Notes: generated by a model from the sequence alone, not told the origin. A stretch of 64,000 nt of DNA from Anaeramoeba flamelloides (GCA_027625915.1 JANTQA010000030.1:2232001-2296000); one strand, 5' to 3'; positions 1 through 11,599 are shown, numbered from the stretch's first letter. Program-made: numbers and translations.

Positions 1-145
1 ATCTCAAATTAAGACAGAAACAATTCATATTCTAAAAAAATAAATTGTAAAAAAAAAAAAAATTACAAATTTTTTTTCTTAATTTGAGATTTTTTTGTGC
101 CTTAAATTTCGTTGAAAGTTTGTGCCTTAAAATTGGAACCGACTC
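1..145. repeat. Family A foldback MITE, cut by the window edge
   Basis: The right part of the same foldback repeat seen whole at 275-471. It holds the internal A/T core and the right arm with TGTGCCTTAAA motifs, and ends near CCGACTC followed by TA. The left end lies outside the window. Confidence 0.75.
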
Positions 146-274
146 TATCTTTAATATCAATTTAGTAAATTATATTTTTAAATTTTATATCTTGTTAATG
201 ATTAAAAAAAAATCAATAATTATTTGTATTTGCTTGAGTAAAAAGTCTTGATCAAGTTAATAACATTTTTAATA

Positions 275-471
275 CAGTCAGTTCCACTTTTAAGGCACAA
301 ACTTTGAACGAAATTTAAGGCACAAAAAAATCTCAAATTAAGGCAAAAAATTTGTAATTTTTTTTTTTTTACAATTTATTTTTTTAGAATCTGAATTTTG
401 TGCCTTAATTTGAGATTTTTATTGTGCCTTAAATTTCGTTGCAGTTTGTGCCTTAAAAGTGAAACTTACTG
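275..471. repeat. Family A foldback MITE (whole)
   Basis: A 197 bp element. The left arm starts CAGTCAGTTCCACTTTTAAG and the right arm is its near reverse complement, ending in ACTG. TA lies on both sides (273-274 and 472-473). Both arms carry the AAGGCACAAA motif twice, so the element can fold into one long hairpin with an A/T loop. No coding capacity. The CAGT end and TA duplication are typical of Tc1/mariner-derived MITEs (family knowledge); the parent transposase is not in the window. Confidence 0.85.
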
Positions 472-479
472 TAAAAAAA

Positions 480-1638
480 CTATAAGGTTTCCTCAAAATG
501 GTATATACAATAATCAAATATGTTCCAATTGAGATGGATTTTCTAATTCTTATTTGAAAAAAAGAGATATTTTAAATACATTTATTTTAACGGATTTATT
601 TATTTTTAAGGTATGGATCAATCTTATTACTCAAAGTAGGAGATGATATAAAAAAATATAATTCTGAACTAAAAAAAAAAAAAAAAGAAAAGAAGAGAAA
701 ATTTCGAATATATTTCTGTAAAATGTGAAAAAAGTTATAGAAAAGCTTGTAAAATTCAAAAATAATCGTGCTTAAAGTTAACTTTGTCAATTATTTTTTA
801 TTGGAAAAGTATAAATGATCAATTTTTTTTTTAAATCGCCACTAATTGACCTTACCTCGATTTCAAAAATTAAATCCTAATACAAAAACAATCACACAAA
901 AAAAAGATCTAAAACATTCAAGACAGATTTCAGGTTAATATAAATCAGAACTCTCACCATCTTAACAGTTTAATACCTAAGTTCACATTCAATTATTATA
1001 TTACCACCAACACACCCTCAACTTTAATGTAAGCTAAAATTAAATAATAATAAAAAAAACAGGAAAAAAGGTACAAAATCAACATCAAAAAAAAAAAAAA
1101 AAAAAAAGTCAAAGTAAAAACGATATAAAATATTTTCTATTGCTTCAATGTTAATAAGTTTGGCAATTCTCAGAAAAAAAAACAATACTAAATTGGATCC
1201 AAAGTAATTCAATATTTTTCTAATCGCTCTAACCACTTCATTGTATCATATATATATATATATATATATACATGATAAAAAAAAATCTCCTCTTTTTTCT
1301 CTCAAGTTAACTTCATTTGAAAAAGAATTGATTTTCATTGATTTTTTAAAATAGAATTTATAGCAAATACCTTTAACCAAATTACGTTAACACTAAATAC
1401 CCTTTTAATATACGAATATTCTAAACATTATAATTATTAAATAATACCAAGAAAAGGAAATTAAATTATTTTTTAAATAATACAATATAAAAAAAAAAAT
1501 CAAAAAAAAAAAAAAAAACAGCACTGTTAATGTCGTGGGTGTGTTAAAAAAATCAGATTTTATTGTTTTAAATGCAGATTTGAAAGAAAAAATATTATTT
1601 TTAATATTACAAAAAAATTTTCAAATGCACATAATAAA
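480..1638. other. Gene-poor stretch with a decayed repeat at about 905-1240
   Basis: No supportable gene. About 905-1240 is a degenerate copy of the sequence at 2377-2640; both read best on the minus strand, where a short peptide with the motif IEC and a following segment resembling RSVL can be matched. There is an (AT)n microsatellite at about 1247-1270. Confidence 0.4.
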
Positions 1639-1776
1639 TTAATTATAATCTTCGTAATCTGATGAATAAGAAAAAGATGAAGTGGAAGAAGAAGTTTCAC
1701 TATCTTTAAAAGGTTGATTTGATTTGTGATAAATGTTAATTTCTTTCATAAATCTAATTCTATCCTGTTCTGCCAT
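1639..1776 (-). CDS. Small acidic/serine-rich protein, 45 aa, unknown
   Basis: An uninterrupted ATG-to-TAA ORF of 45 residues, beginning MAEQDRIRFMKEINIYHK and ending in a serine run followed by DYEDYN. I do not recognise the family. Reasons to take it seriously are a balanced residue mix with few Phe/Leu homopolymers, unlike random ORFs here; an A-rich leader directly before the ATG, as in the Arf, Rho and PEX19 genes; and a clean stop followed by A/T-rich sequence. There is no signal peptide or membrane segment. The N-terminal half is basic and may be helical; the C-terminal half looks disordered. It could be a complete small protein or the last exon of a longer gene, although the ATG is preceded by an ordinary A-rich leader rather than a T-rich acceptor. 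Confidence 0.45.
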   Translation of the reverse strand: MAEQDRIRFMKEINIYHKSNQPFKDSETSSSTSSFSYSSDYEDYN

Positions 1777-2092
1777 TTTTTTTATATTTCTATTAGAAAA
1801 GATTTAAGATTAAATGTATAAGAATTAAAATGAAATTACAATTGAAAAATATTCAGAATTATTTTTTTTAAAAAATTATAAAATATCTAATGTTGTGTTT
1901 TTTTTTATTTTTTTTAAAAAAAAAAAAAAAAAAAATCAAAGAGTTGTACCCAATTCCAATTATAAAAGGTGTAAATTATAATTTTTTGAATACAATAAAG
2001 GTAGTTTCAAATAGTCTATATTTGGTACTATTTGTGATCTCAAGATATTTTTATATTGATTTTTTTTATTTTAAAATCAGATTTAATTTATT

Positions 2093-2123
<31 letters not shown>

Positions 2124-2376
2124 CAAAATAATTACCATTGTCAAATATAAAGCATTTCCTAATACACATAAAATTATTTGAATTGAAAAGAATCGATTTT
2201 GTACTACAATAAAACTTTTTCAACTAATTTAACGATATACAAACATGTGCAAATATTCAACGACAAAAAAAAAATAATTTTTTGTTTTTTTAAAATCTTT
2301 AATTAACAAGTATTTAAATATAAATAATATACACTTCAATTTTTGTTATTTTTCTAATTAATTTTTACAACCAAAA

Positions 2377-2640
2377 GATCTACCACATTCAGGAAAACCT
2401 TTCAAGACAGATCGAAAGCTAATTTAAATCAGAGCTCTTGCCTATGAACAATTTAAAACCGAAGTTTTACATTCAATTGTTATATCCCTACATATCAAAA
2501 ACATTTCATTAACGCTACTATTGTTGAAATAAGAGATATATATATTTAGTAAACCCATTTTACAAAACAAAAAAAGTGTTCCTTTCTTCAAGACCGTTTT
2601 CTGAATTAAATGATCCAAAAAAAAAAAAAAAAAAAACATA
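2377..2640 (-). repeat. Decayed dispersed repeat, copy of 905-1240
   Basis: Similar to 905-1010 over at least 110 bp (shared GATCTA..ACATTCA, TAAATCAGA.CTCT and ACATTCAATT.TTAT blocks). On the minus strand it reads through about 60 codons containing DITIEC, then RALI and RSVLKGFPECGRS in other frames. A related plus-strand stretch occurs at 13124-13320 (ends HITIEC). This suggests remnants of a multi-copy coding element that I cannot name. Confidence 0.4.
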
Positions 2641-3289
2641 ATTAAATATGGAATTGGTTTCTGAAAATTTTACTATTCAAAAAGAAATTCTAAAATCGAA
2701 CAATCAAATGTAATTTTTTTTTGATATAAATATTATAAAAAAAATATTGAAAATTCGAAAAATAAAGAAAATTTGTCAAATAAAATCCAATGAATTATTT
2801 ATTTTTTCAAAATATAAATGAATTAATTCTATAAAGATAATTTAGTATTTGGTGTACTTTTAAGTAGGAAATTATTGTCTACCAATATAAGAATAATAAT
2901 AAAATAATGGACGAAATTTGAACTAAGAATTTAAGTTCTTAAAATATACATTTTTGACTAGTGAACATAAAAATTTCAATAAAAAAATTCTTACAGTCTC
3001 ACATTGATGTTCCTCAACATATATGAGTTTTTTTGTTAATTTGTTTATTTATATCTGAAAAAAAAAATGATAAAGATAGTAGAATTATACCAATAAACAT
3101 TCTAAATTTTTTATGAATTTTCTTTATTTCTCTAACTTTTAATTTATTTCTTTTATATTTTCTAAAAATACAACCAAATTTCTTTTAGAGTAAATGATAC
3201 AATTAAATAATTAGAAAAATTAAGGTAATAAAGAAAAAATAATAATAAAAAAATTGAAAACAAAAAATACTCAAAATAGAAATATATAT

Positions 3290-4215
3290 ATTTCTTTATA
3301 GTGAGAAAGGACAAATTATAGAAAAGTTTACTAAATAAAAAATAGATGAAGAAAAATAATTAAAATATTAAAGTGCAAAATTATAATATCATTTACATGA
3401 CCAAATTAAAAATTATCCAGTGTTGTTAGTTTTTTTTTGGATATAAAAAGAATTGAGTAAAATACTTGATTTAATTAAATTCCAATGAATTCCGGAAAAC
3501 CGCGGTAAATATTTTTTTAATTTAAGAAATAAAAAGAACCACCGTTAGTTTTTCTTGAGATTTTCTGCTTTATTTGTTTACTCTATTGATTTTCATTGGT
3601 TTTTTTTTTCTAATTTTCAGTTTATTTCTCAAATTAAAAAAAGTGTCATTAGGTTTTCTTGAGTTTTCTATTATATTTTTGAAGTGCCATTAGGTTTTTT
3701 TGAGGTTTTCTATTTTATTTGTGAAGTGTTCTAGGTTTTTTTTACTTTAGAAATATACGGAAATTTTATTAAAATTTTTGGTTTATTTCTAAAGTAAAAA
3801 AAACCTAACGAAAATCTATTGATTTCACATATAAATAGAAGACTCAAAAAACGTAACTAAAATCTATTTATTTTAAAAATAAACAGAAAACTCAAGAAAA
3901 GCTAACTGCGATTGTCTTGATGTTTTCTGTTTTGAGAAATAAAAATAAAATTAAAGAAATTTTCTTTTAATTTCCTAAATTAAAAAAATCTTATAACAGA
4001 TTTCCAGAATTCAAAAAAAATTAGTAAAATCAAAGATTTTTTCTATATCCTTTCATATTCTGGAAAACCTAACAACAGTAAATATGTTTTTGATCTGGTC
4101 ATTTAGATCTAATTATTATTTTAGATAGATATTTTAATTATTTTTCTTCTTCTCTTTTTTATTTTTTAAAATTTTCTCTAATTACTCCTTTCTCTCAATA
4201 ATGGCAATAAATAAA
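3290..4215. repeat. Family F: mosaic of hairpin modules within long inverted repeats
   Basis: A chain of separate imperfect palindromes, each opening with GGTTTT or AGGTTTTTTT and closing with AAAACC or AAAAACCTAAC. Four hairpin types are visible: one with AATTTAAGAAATAAAAAG arms, one with TTCTTGAGATTTTCTGTTTA arms, one with ACTTTAGAAATA arms and one with CCAGAATTCAAAA arms. They are joined by short spacers such as GTGCCATTAGG and GTTAG. The outer flanks at 3295-3430 and 4080-4210 are inverted copies of each other (AAATGACC..., GAAGAAAAATAATTAAAATAT). No coding potential. Related clusters lie at 14690-15345, 29045-29520, 31365-31452 and 45816-45901. Confidence 0.7.
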
Positions 4216-6723
4216 TGAAAGAATTCACATTTTGTTTTCGAAAAGAGGATTCACTTTATAAAAAAATTTTTCTCTTGTTAAAAACTTTTTTTAAAATTTA
4301 CTAGTTAGTTTTTCCAATAATTTAATTTGAAAGAATCAAACTGCCTCTTTGTACCTAATAAAATTAGGTTATTTCTTGAAAATAACGAAATGAACAGATA
4401 ACAAAAAAATAACAGAAATAGTGATCAAAGTCACATAGAACTTTTTCCTTTTGAAAATTATTAAAAGAGTATTCGGACCAATGGGTGAAATATTAAATAA
4501 ATCATGAAATAATAGAATAATATTTAAAAAGTATATTGTAAAAAAATAATAAAAACACAAACTAATTTGATATTTTGTTCCAAATTTTTCCATTTAAGGG
4601 CCATTTGCTGATAAAATTGAGAATCATTTGTCTGGTTATTCCAAATTGAGTTCTTTTTTTTTTCGTGTTGAAAAAAATAAAATCCATTTTTCGGTTTTTT
4701 TGGAAATTTTACTTTTTTTATATTGCTTGTTTTTTGTATTGACCTTGTACTTCTTTTCTCTGTTAAATTGTTTAAAAGCGCTTGGTTCTCAATTTCTTTT
4801 TGATTTTCATATTTTTCGACTTCTTTTTTCCATCGGGTATAATCTTGTTTTGCTAAGTCTTCATATATCTAAGAATATCATTATCAAATTTCGTAAAATA
4901 CATAAGAAAATTTATATTAGAATAAATAAACTAAATTCCAAAAATTTGGAAACAGTTTGTAAAATCAAAATTATTTCCAAATTGAATGTAAAGTGTCGAT
5001 TTGTTATTATTCCAACTCTTTAAACTATTCCTTTTTTTATGTTTTTTGTTTTGTTTTCATTTCCTTTTTTGAAGTTACGTAATCTGCTTGGTTAGATCTG
5101 AAAATTTTTCCAATGGTCGATAGAAGGTTTTGTTGAGTTTGTTAAATAGAAAGAGCACATACAATTGTTTGATGGTATCTTATCATTTGATCAATCAACA
5201 ATTGTTAGTGAAATTTCGACATATTTACCAATACATTTTTTGTTTGGATCATTTCATGATTTTGAACACACTAATTTTTATTTTTTTCGTTTGATTGTTT
5301 TTTCTAATATTTGGATGAAAATGATTACTGATAAAAATATTGATACTGAGTATCTTAAATGTGATTTTATATAAAGTTTGTAAAAATATAATAAATTGGG
5401 TTTTTTTTTTGCCTATTTTTAATTGTGGGTGTATCCAAAATTTTGGAATGGGGTTTATTTTGTTTTGATTTGATTATTTTATCAAAAAATGAGAATTTGA
5501 AAAAATTTGAAAATGAATAATTGCTCCAATTTTATTATCAAATTTGAGATATTTTTTGACACACTATTTGGCATTCTCTCTTTATCTATCTTTTAAAGAT
5601 TCTTATATTTATAACATATATTTTTAAAATATTATTTTTCCAAAAAAAAATATTAAAACAGTTATTGTTTTTTTATTATATATAGATATATGACTTAGAA
5701 TCCGGGAATAATGTACTCTTTGCCAAAATCTTTAAATCGATTCATAATCAAAAAAAAAGCAATATTTAGTAGAGCCAATTTGTTTGTTTAAATGCTAGGG
5801 AAGATCAATTAATAGAACCAGAAAGAAAGTAAAGATAAAAAATTTCTTCATTGATCAATCTTACCACTCACTACCAAAATAAAATTTTATTCACCATTTC
5901 TCATTTTATTTTTTTTTAGACTTATATTTCGCTTTAGTACAGAGAGGGCTGTACACACCCAATGATAAATAAAAAAATTTGGTCTCTCACTTTTCAAGAA
6001 CTGTAAATGTAACTAAAAATTTCCTAATCCATTTTTAGAAAAATAAAAGTCCTCTAATCAACCTGAAATACATAAAGTATTCCAACTTCAAGACTCATTA
6101 TTTCTTCATTGTCATTTAATAAGAACCAATAGATACATTTTACTTCTTCAATTGTTTTATTTATTGCTAAAACAATAAATAATTTTAGTACATTATCACC
6201 GGACTCAAATCACATTTTAAAAAATTTTTTGAAATTTTTTTTGTTAATTTTCAAAAACAAGTTCAATTCCATTTATTCCTCATCAAATTATAAAACTTTT
6301 GTTTTGAAACTGATCAGCTTGGAATTTTTTTTACGAGGAAAAAAATTACACACTATAAAGTTGGTATTTTTGAAAAAAATATGTTTGAAAAACGTAAAGC
6401 ACATTATTTAAAAATTGAAGGATTGCTTTATTGAACAAAATACCCAAAAGAAAAAAAAAAAAAAAAGTACTGACATAGTAACGTAAGACATATATATATA
6501 TATATATATTGTTTTCTTCCAATCTTACGAAATTTTACATAAAAAGTAAAAAAAAAAAAAATATGTTTATTAAACTCTCTTGTACAAAATTGTATCACAA
6601 ATACAAAATAATTTACTTTTTATTATCACACAAAAAAAAAACACAATTCATATCAATAAAAAAGACCAACTAATAAAAAATTGATAAGAAATACAATTTA
6701 TTATTTCATACTTTTTAGTACAG
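4216..6723. other. No supportable gene; scattered repeat ends
   Basis: The longest open frames (4369-4593 minus; 4628-5023 plus from TTG) are Phe/Leu/Lys-rich and lack any recognisable motif. About 5370-5470 matches the conserved end of repeat family R2 (GTGGGTGTATCCAAAATTTT). An (AT)n tract lies at 6491-6509. Confidence 0.35.
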
Positions 6724-7025
6724 CAGTTTTGTAAAGGTGGGGACTTTTTTATAAACCTGTTTGAAGTTTTCTTTTTTAAAAAAGTAAAAGCTTTTTCAGA
6801 ATTAAAACTTTTTTAAAAAGTTTTATGCAGTAAAAAAGTGAGGGTCACTCTTTAAATCTGATGTGGAGGTTGGAGTGTGAAAAAAATACTTTTTTTCAAT
6901 TAATTTTTCACTTTATTAAACTACAAAACTTGAAAAAATGTTTTCATTCTAAAAATCTCATAAAAAAAAACTTTCACTTTTTTAAAACACAAAACTTTAA
7001 GGATGACGTTCCCACCCTGGGGGGT
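6724..7025. repeat. Possible degenerate inverted-repeat element
   Basis: The left side reads GTAAAGGTGGGGACTTTTTT and the right side GTTCCCACCCTGG, which are roughly inverted. AAAAGTTTT blocks in between also pair. The copy is too worn to fix its ends or target duplication. Confidence 0.3.
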
Positions 7026-7739
7026 GTTTAATTGTTATCTTGTTTTAAATCCACTTCTCAAAAAGAATTTTTCCTTTTGAAGAAATTCGACAAAAAAAGT
7101 ACTAATTTCAAAGTTAAAAACAATATAAACAAAAACAATTTTTTTCAAATAGATTTTTGCAAAGAAAATTTTTAAAAATTACTTTAAAGGGTTTTCAAGT
7201 ACAATTCCAAATTTGTAAACATTTCAAACTTGTAAAAGTCACTGTAAAAAATTATTTTGAACTAGTTTTATTAATTCTTTTGTGTTTAGAGATTTGAAAT
7301 TGAAGTAATATGAAATTAAAAAAATCAAATTTTGGATGGATCTTTGAAAAGATAAAATTGTTGAAAATTTCCCATTTTTTCCAAAAAGAAATTCTCGGTC
7401 GGTAAATTTAATCGGGATGATGGAAGTCTTTTAAGAGCCAATTTGTCCATAATTCCACCGTTTTCTCCTAAAAATCTAGTCCTTAAATTAGTTTTAATTC
7501 TTTTGTATCATGAATAAAAAACAAAGTAATCACTTTTTTAAAATGACTATCAATTTCAAAATTTACCTAAATTTTAGATTCCATCCTCTGCTTTCTGAGT
7601 TTAAATAAAAAAAAAACATTAATCATACAATTTTTCTTATTTTCAATTAAAGCACCACCAATGTTTTGTTTTTTTTTTTTCATTGAAGAAAGATTTTTTG
7701 AGTGAATGTAAGATATTGAAACTTTCGAATTAAAACCTC

Positions 7740-8880
7740 CTTCACTTCTACTTTGTTTATAAAAAGAACCAAAATAAATCAGAGTTAAATCTTTTATTTT
7801 TCAAATTTTTGAACACATTTTGTTTTATTAAATTTTGGGTTTTGAAGCGAGAAATGTGTTCAGACTGGGAGTTGAAATTAATCAAAGAACAAACCAAAAA
7901 AAAATAGGCTGAAAAGGTGAACATTTTAAACAAATCTTTTAAGTTAGAAGGCCAAACAAGTAATCTCACCTTTTCCAAATAAATTATTTGAAATCAGAAT
8001 GAAAAAAAAAAAGACTAAAGTCTATTTGTGAAGATTTGTTTTCTTTATCTTCTTAATTTTTAATTGAAACAAAAACTATTCTTAACCTTGAATATCTGAC
8101 CCCATTCCGATTAATTATTTCAAAAACATTTTTTTGCAAATTTGCTTTCAAAATTCTTTTTTCAAAAATTTTTATCCAAACAAGCCAAAGCAAAGAATAT
8201 TATTCCAAAGATCAAAGTCAAAGAATTCTCCAAATCAAAAAAAAAAATAACAACAAAAAGATTAAACCCAAAAATAAATTTTGGGCAAAATGAAAAAAAA
8301 TAAAGCATTGATACAGAATTTTTTTGAGTTCTCAAATTAATAGAAATGAAATAATTATAAAATCAAGCGAATTAGTCGAACAAATCTTTATTTCTGAAGA
8401 GGAATTAAAAAAATATCCTATTTTCTGTAAATCAAATTTAGAATTAGATGAACTAAATGAAAATAGGATTTTTAAATTCATTTTAGAAATCTTTTGAAAT
8501 AAAAAGTAATTTGTTATTCAAAAATATCCTAATAAAAAGTTTTATCAGAATTAAAAATAAAACCAAGTAAAGAATCAGTAATTATTTCAAAATTTTCAGA
8601 CAATATTCAAGAAATGTATGATTTTTTTTATTTTTTCTGGATCAATCTTTTCATTTTTTGAAATTCCATTTTTTAGTTGGTATGGAAATATATTATAGTA
8701 GAATATACTATTTTTTGTCCAATAAATTGAACAAAATTTTGTTTCAACTTTCCAAAAAAAAGTTTATCATTCATGTACTATTTAAATTAGAGAATTTCCT
8801 AAATCAATTTTTATCATTAATTTACTCTTCTAGAATTGGAGGTGTTGAAGATTTTATCTATTTTTTGTCATGATGTGTTT
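7740..8880 (+). repeat. R3 dispersed family, copy A, with decayed coding stretch
   Basis: Three copies are visible: this one, 27060-28110 in reverse and 32930-33810. All share, in order, a CAGAGTT..ATCTTTTATTTTTC block, a CACCTTTTCCAAAT block, an AAAATAACAACAAAAAG block and a CGAATTAGTCGAACAAATCT block. Copies A and B share a longer tail. Here the plus strand at about 8341-8493 reads SELVEQIFISEEELKKYP and then LDELNENRIFKFIL. The minus strand of copy B reads LALDELNKNWNFKFIL at the same place, so a protein was probably once encoded. I recognise no domain. Confidence 0.5.
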
Positions 8881-9294
8881 TTTTCGAAAGTCTGAATGAA
8901 AATTTTGATCTTGTAATTTTACAATTAACAGTATCCCAATTTTTTATTTTATTAAAATAGTAATTTATTTGGTTCAAGAAATAATTTTAAGGGATTGATT
9001 TTTTAATGAACTGGGATGCTTACAGTTGGCAAAGTATAGCAATTCACTTGAATAAAACATGATTATAGTCATTGTTAAGAATCAATAATACTGGAAGAAA
9101 TTCTTTCTTGTTTTTATTTTTAAACTAAGATCCCATAAGAAGACTTTCTATTTATTAACTAGCAGTTAAAAATATAAACTATTGTTTTGGAAATAGCCAG
9201 TAAAGACTTTCGTAAGCATTGTTTCATTATAAAAGAAGGGCTCTGAATTAATTGATCAAAGTCACTGACAATAAATAAAAAGTAAAACCATATA

Positions 9295-9610
9295 AGTTTC
9301 TTATAGTTCTATTATTTAAAATAAATATTTCGTAAAATAAAGGATCAAATTGGAAAATTTTTCTCTCTTTTAAAAAATAGAGACAATTTTTGAGAACAAT
9401 TTTTTACCAAACCAAAAACAAAAAATTTCAAATCAAAATTGAGATAATTATGAAAAATTTTGATCAAAGTGCATTCATAATTTAAAATATACTGAAAATA
9501 TCAAGGGGTTTACTTTCAAAATTGATTTGCCCTTATTCTACTCTTGAATACTAAATTAGATATTAGATTGGAACAAGATCAAAATAAAAATATGGGTTCA
9601 ATTTGAAACA
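9295..9610 (+). repeat. R1 dispersed family copy
   Basis: Shares AAAGGATCAAATTGGAAAAT and a TTTACTTTCAAAATTGATTT block with 17340-18030, and the first block in reverse with 18680-18890 and, more weakly, 38030-38170. No coding frame is apparent. Confidence 0.45.
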
Positions 9611-9809
9611 CAGGTTTGATAATATGGACATAGTTTTCTTAGTAACCTTTTTAGATTTACTATTTTTCTGCCAAAGTTTTTTTTTTGGTTATAAAAGATA
9701 AATTAAGCAAAATTAGTAATATTATCTCATTACTTTTTTCCTGATTATTATCTTTTGATCTTTCTTCCTTTCTTTTGTTTTAGACCAGATTGAAAAGTAA
9801 TCTAAAAAG

Positions 9810-10400
9810 AAAAGATCTTTTAACTACTGATAAATTCAAATAAATAGCTGAAAATTTCATCCTTCATTTTCGATTTTACGAATTTTTTTACAAAAACTTT
9901 GAAGAAAACCTTTTATTCTTTTAAATGTTAAAAAACTTTTGTTAAATTGGTTGTGCTTCAATTGGTTCCTACTCTTGAACTGAGTTGTTTTAAAAGTTGA
10001 GATATGAGATTACAAAATGTGAAATTGAACTAAAAATTTTATTAAATATATTTGAATTTATAAAAAAAAAAAAAAAAAAAAAAAAATAATCCTTGTTGAG
10101 GTATTTTTGTACTCAAGTGTCAAATTATAAATTTACTTTGTGAAATTTTTGAAATAAGAGAAACAAAGGCTGACTAATGTGTTTTAAAAGGTATAAATTT
10201 TCGCAGAATCGGTTTGTTTTGTTTTCTGAGTAACTAAAAAAAGTTCAAAAAATTTCTAATTCAATTTCGATTTAAATAAATCTTATATCTCTATTTTTTA
10301 AACAGTTTCTGAAAAAGAATATTTTGAAGATGAACTAATTATACACAGTTTCTTAATATTTAAAACAAAAAAAACTTTTTTTCGAAACTCTGTTAAAAAA
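9810..10400 (+). repeat. R4 dispersed family copy
   Basis: Similar to 20690-20970 inside the Rho gene. Shared blocks are ACTGATAAATTCAAATAAA and a stretch translating here as EKEYFEDELIIHSFLIF and there as [17 protein letters not shown]. The conserved peptide pattern suggests relics of one coding repeat. The two blocks are about 450 bp apart here but only about 80 bp apart in the other copy. Confidence 0.4.
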
Positions 10401-11337
10401 AAATTCCAAAAACATCAATTAAATTAAAAATTTCATATAAATATTTGAATTTGTCTATATTCCATAACAGTTGTGATAAAAAAAATTAAAAAAAATCTTT
10501 TTTTTTTTTTTTTTTTTTTTCAAATTCGGGAGTTTTGTTCCTTTGTCTTTGTCAAAAATTTATTGGGTTTGTAGGCCATTATAACGAAAGGAGTTTTGGA
10601 ATTGAAAATGAAATTTGAACTATGGAAATTTGATCCCAATACTAACCCAAATTGAAAAAACCAACAAATAATTGGTGTTTTTTTTTTTTGATTAGATTGA
10701 AACCATTATTTTATGAAAACACTAATATAGCTGATGTTATATTTTAGTTGTTTCATCAAAAATATAAAACTTTCCACAAATTAAAAAAAAAAAAAAAAAA
10801 TACCCAAAAAGAAAGGTTACAGTTATTTTCAAAGAATATAGACCTATAATTTTCAAAAGTGTTGTTAAAGCCAACCGACTTATTTTTGTAAGCTTTTTGT
10901 GTAACAACTTGAAAACTTTTGTTTCTCACTTCTTTAAAAAAATTGGTTTTAGGGATTAAAAAATAAAAAAAAAAAAAAAGGATTAACAAGGAAACAAAAA
11001 CACGATCAATTGTTAATGATAGAATAACCAAAAAAAATCAAAAAAAAGATGGGTAGAGGTATGCTGAAAAAAATGATAATAAATATTATAAAAGAAAGTA
11101 TTGTTTTGTTTTTTTTTTTGTTTTTATAGAGATTTACTTTTTTTTTTCAACAAAAGGAATTTTGTACGGGTAAGGAAACCAGAGTACTCAAAAAAATTTT
11201 CACCCACAAGTCAGAAAAGGGGTGAAATTCCAAAAAGTTTTTTCAAAAATTTCAGTTTTTAAAAAACTGTATTTATTGGAAACAATTAAGAGAAAACAAG
11301 AAACAAAGAGAAACACAAGAAAAAATTCAGGTTGTAC

Positions 11338-11544
11338 CTTTTTCTTCCTCTTGTCCAGTTCTCTCCACATTTTTCCAAGCAATGAACTAATTTGTCGAAA
11401 ATCAAAATGTGAGTTTTGTTTTGTAAATGTCTCCCTTTTATTTTGCTTATAATATACAAATGAAGATCGGGGTCTTCTAATAACTTTATTCGATCTGATT
11501 TTTTTATTTGATTTTTGGGTAGGTATGATATCATTGTTTGACAT
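11338..11544 (-). CDS. HMG-box protein, first exon (incomplete)
   Basis: Sixty-nine codons from ATG to a GTACAA donor at 11337, in phase 0. A basic tail (residues 11-24) is followed by the first two thirds of an HMG box: RRPRSSFVYYKQNKRE (23-38), then FDFRQISSLLGKMWREL (48-63). Pro-25, Phe-29, Tyr-31, Leu-57 and Trp-60 sit at the usual core positions. HMG boxes bend DNA in chromatin or act as sequence-specific regulators; which applies cannot be told here. The third helix should follow in another exon, but I could not find a phase-0 acceptor leading into a matching sequence downstream. The gene may have a long intron, or this may be a broken copy. Confidence 0.65.
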
Positions 11545-11599
11545 TCGTTTATACTAACATTTAAACAAAAAAATGACTGATTTTTTTTTTCCATAAAAA

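Noticed and set aside
1-480. CRISPR-like array from the spaced GGCACAAA repeats
   Set aside because: The repeats are inverted pairs within two adjacent foldback MITEs, not regularly spaced direct repeats, and the genome is eukaryotic.
4628-5023. 131-codon plus-strand frame
   Set aside because: No ATG at its start, dominated by Phe/Leu from T-runs, no motif.
10756-11031. Minus-strand frame EVRNKSFQVVTQKAYKNK as the missing HMG helix 3
   Set aside because: The resemblance is weak, and the only acceptor (TTTAAAG) gives a stop in the phase demanded by the first exon's donor.
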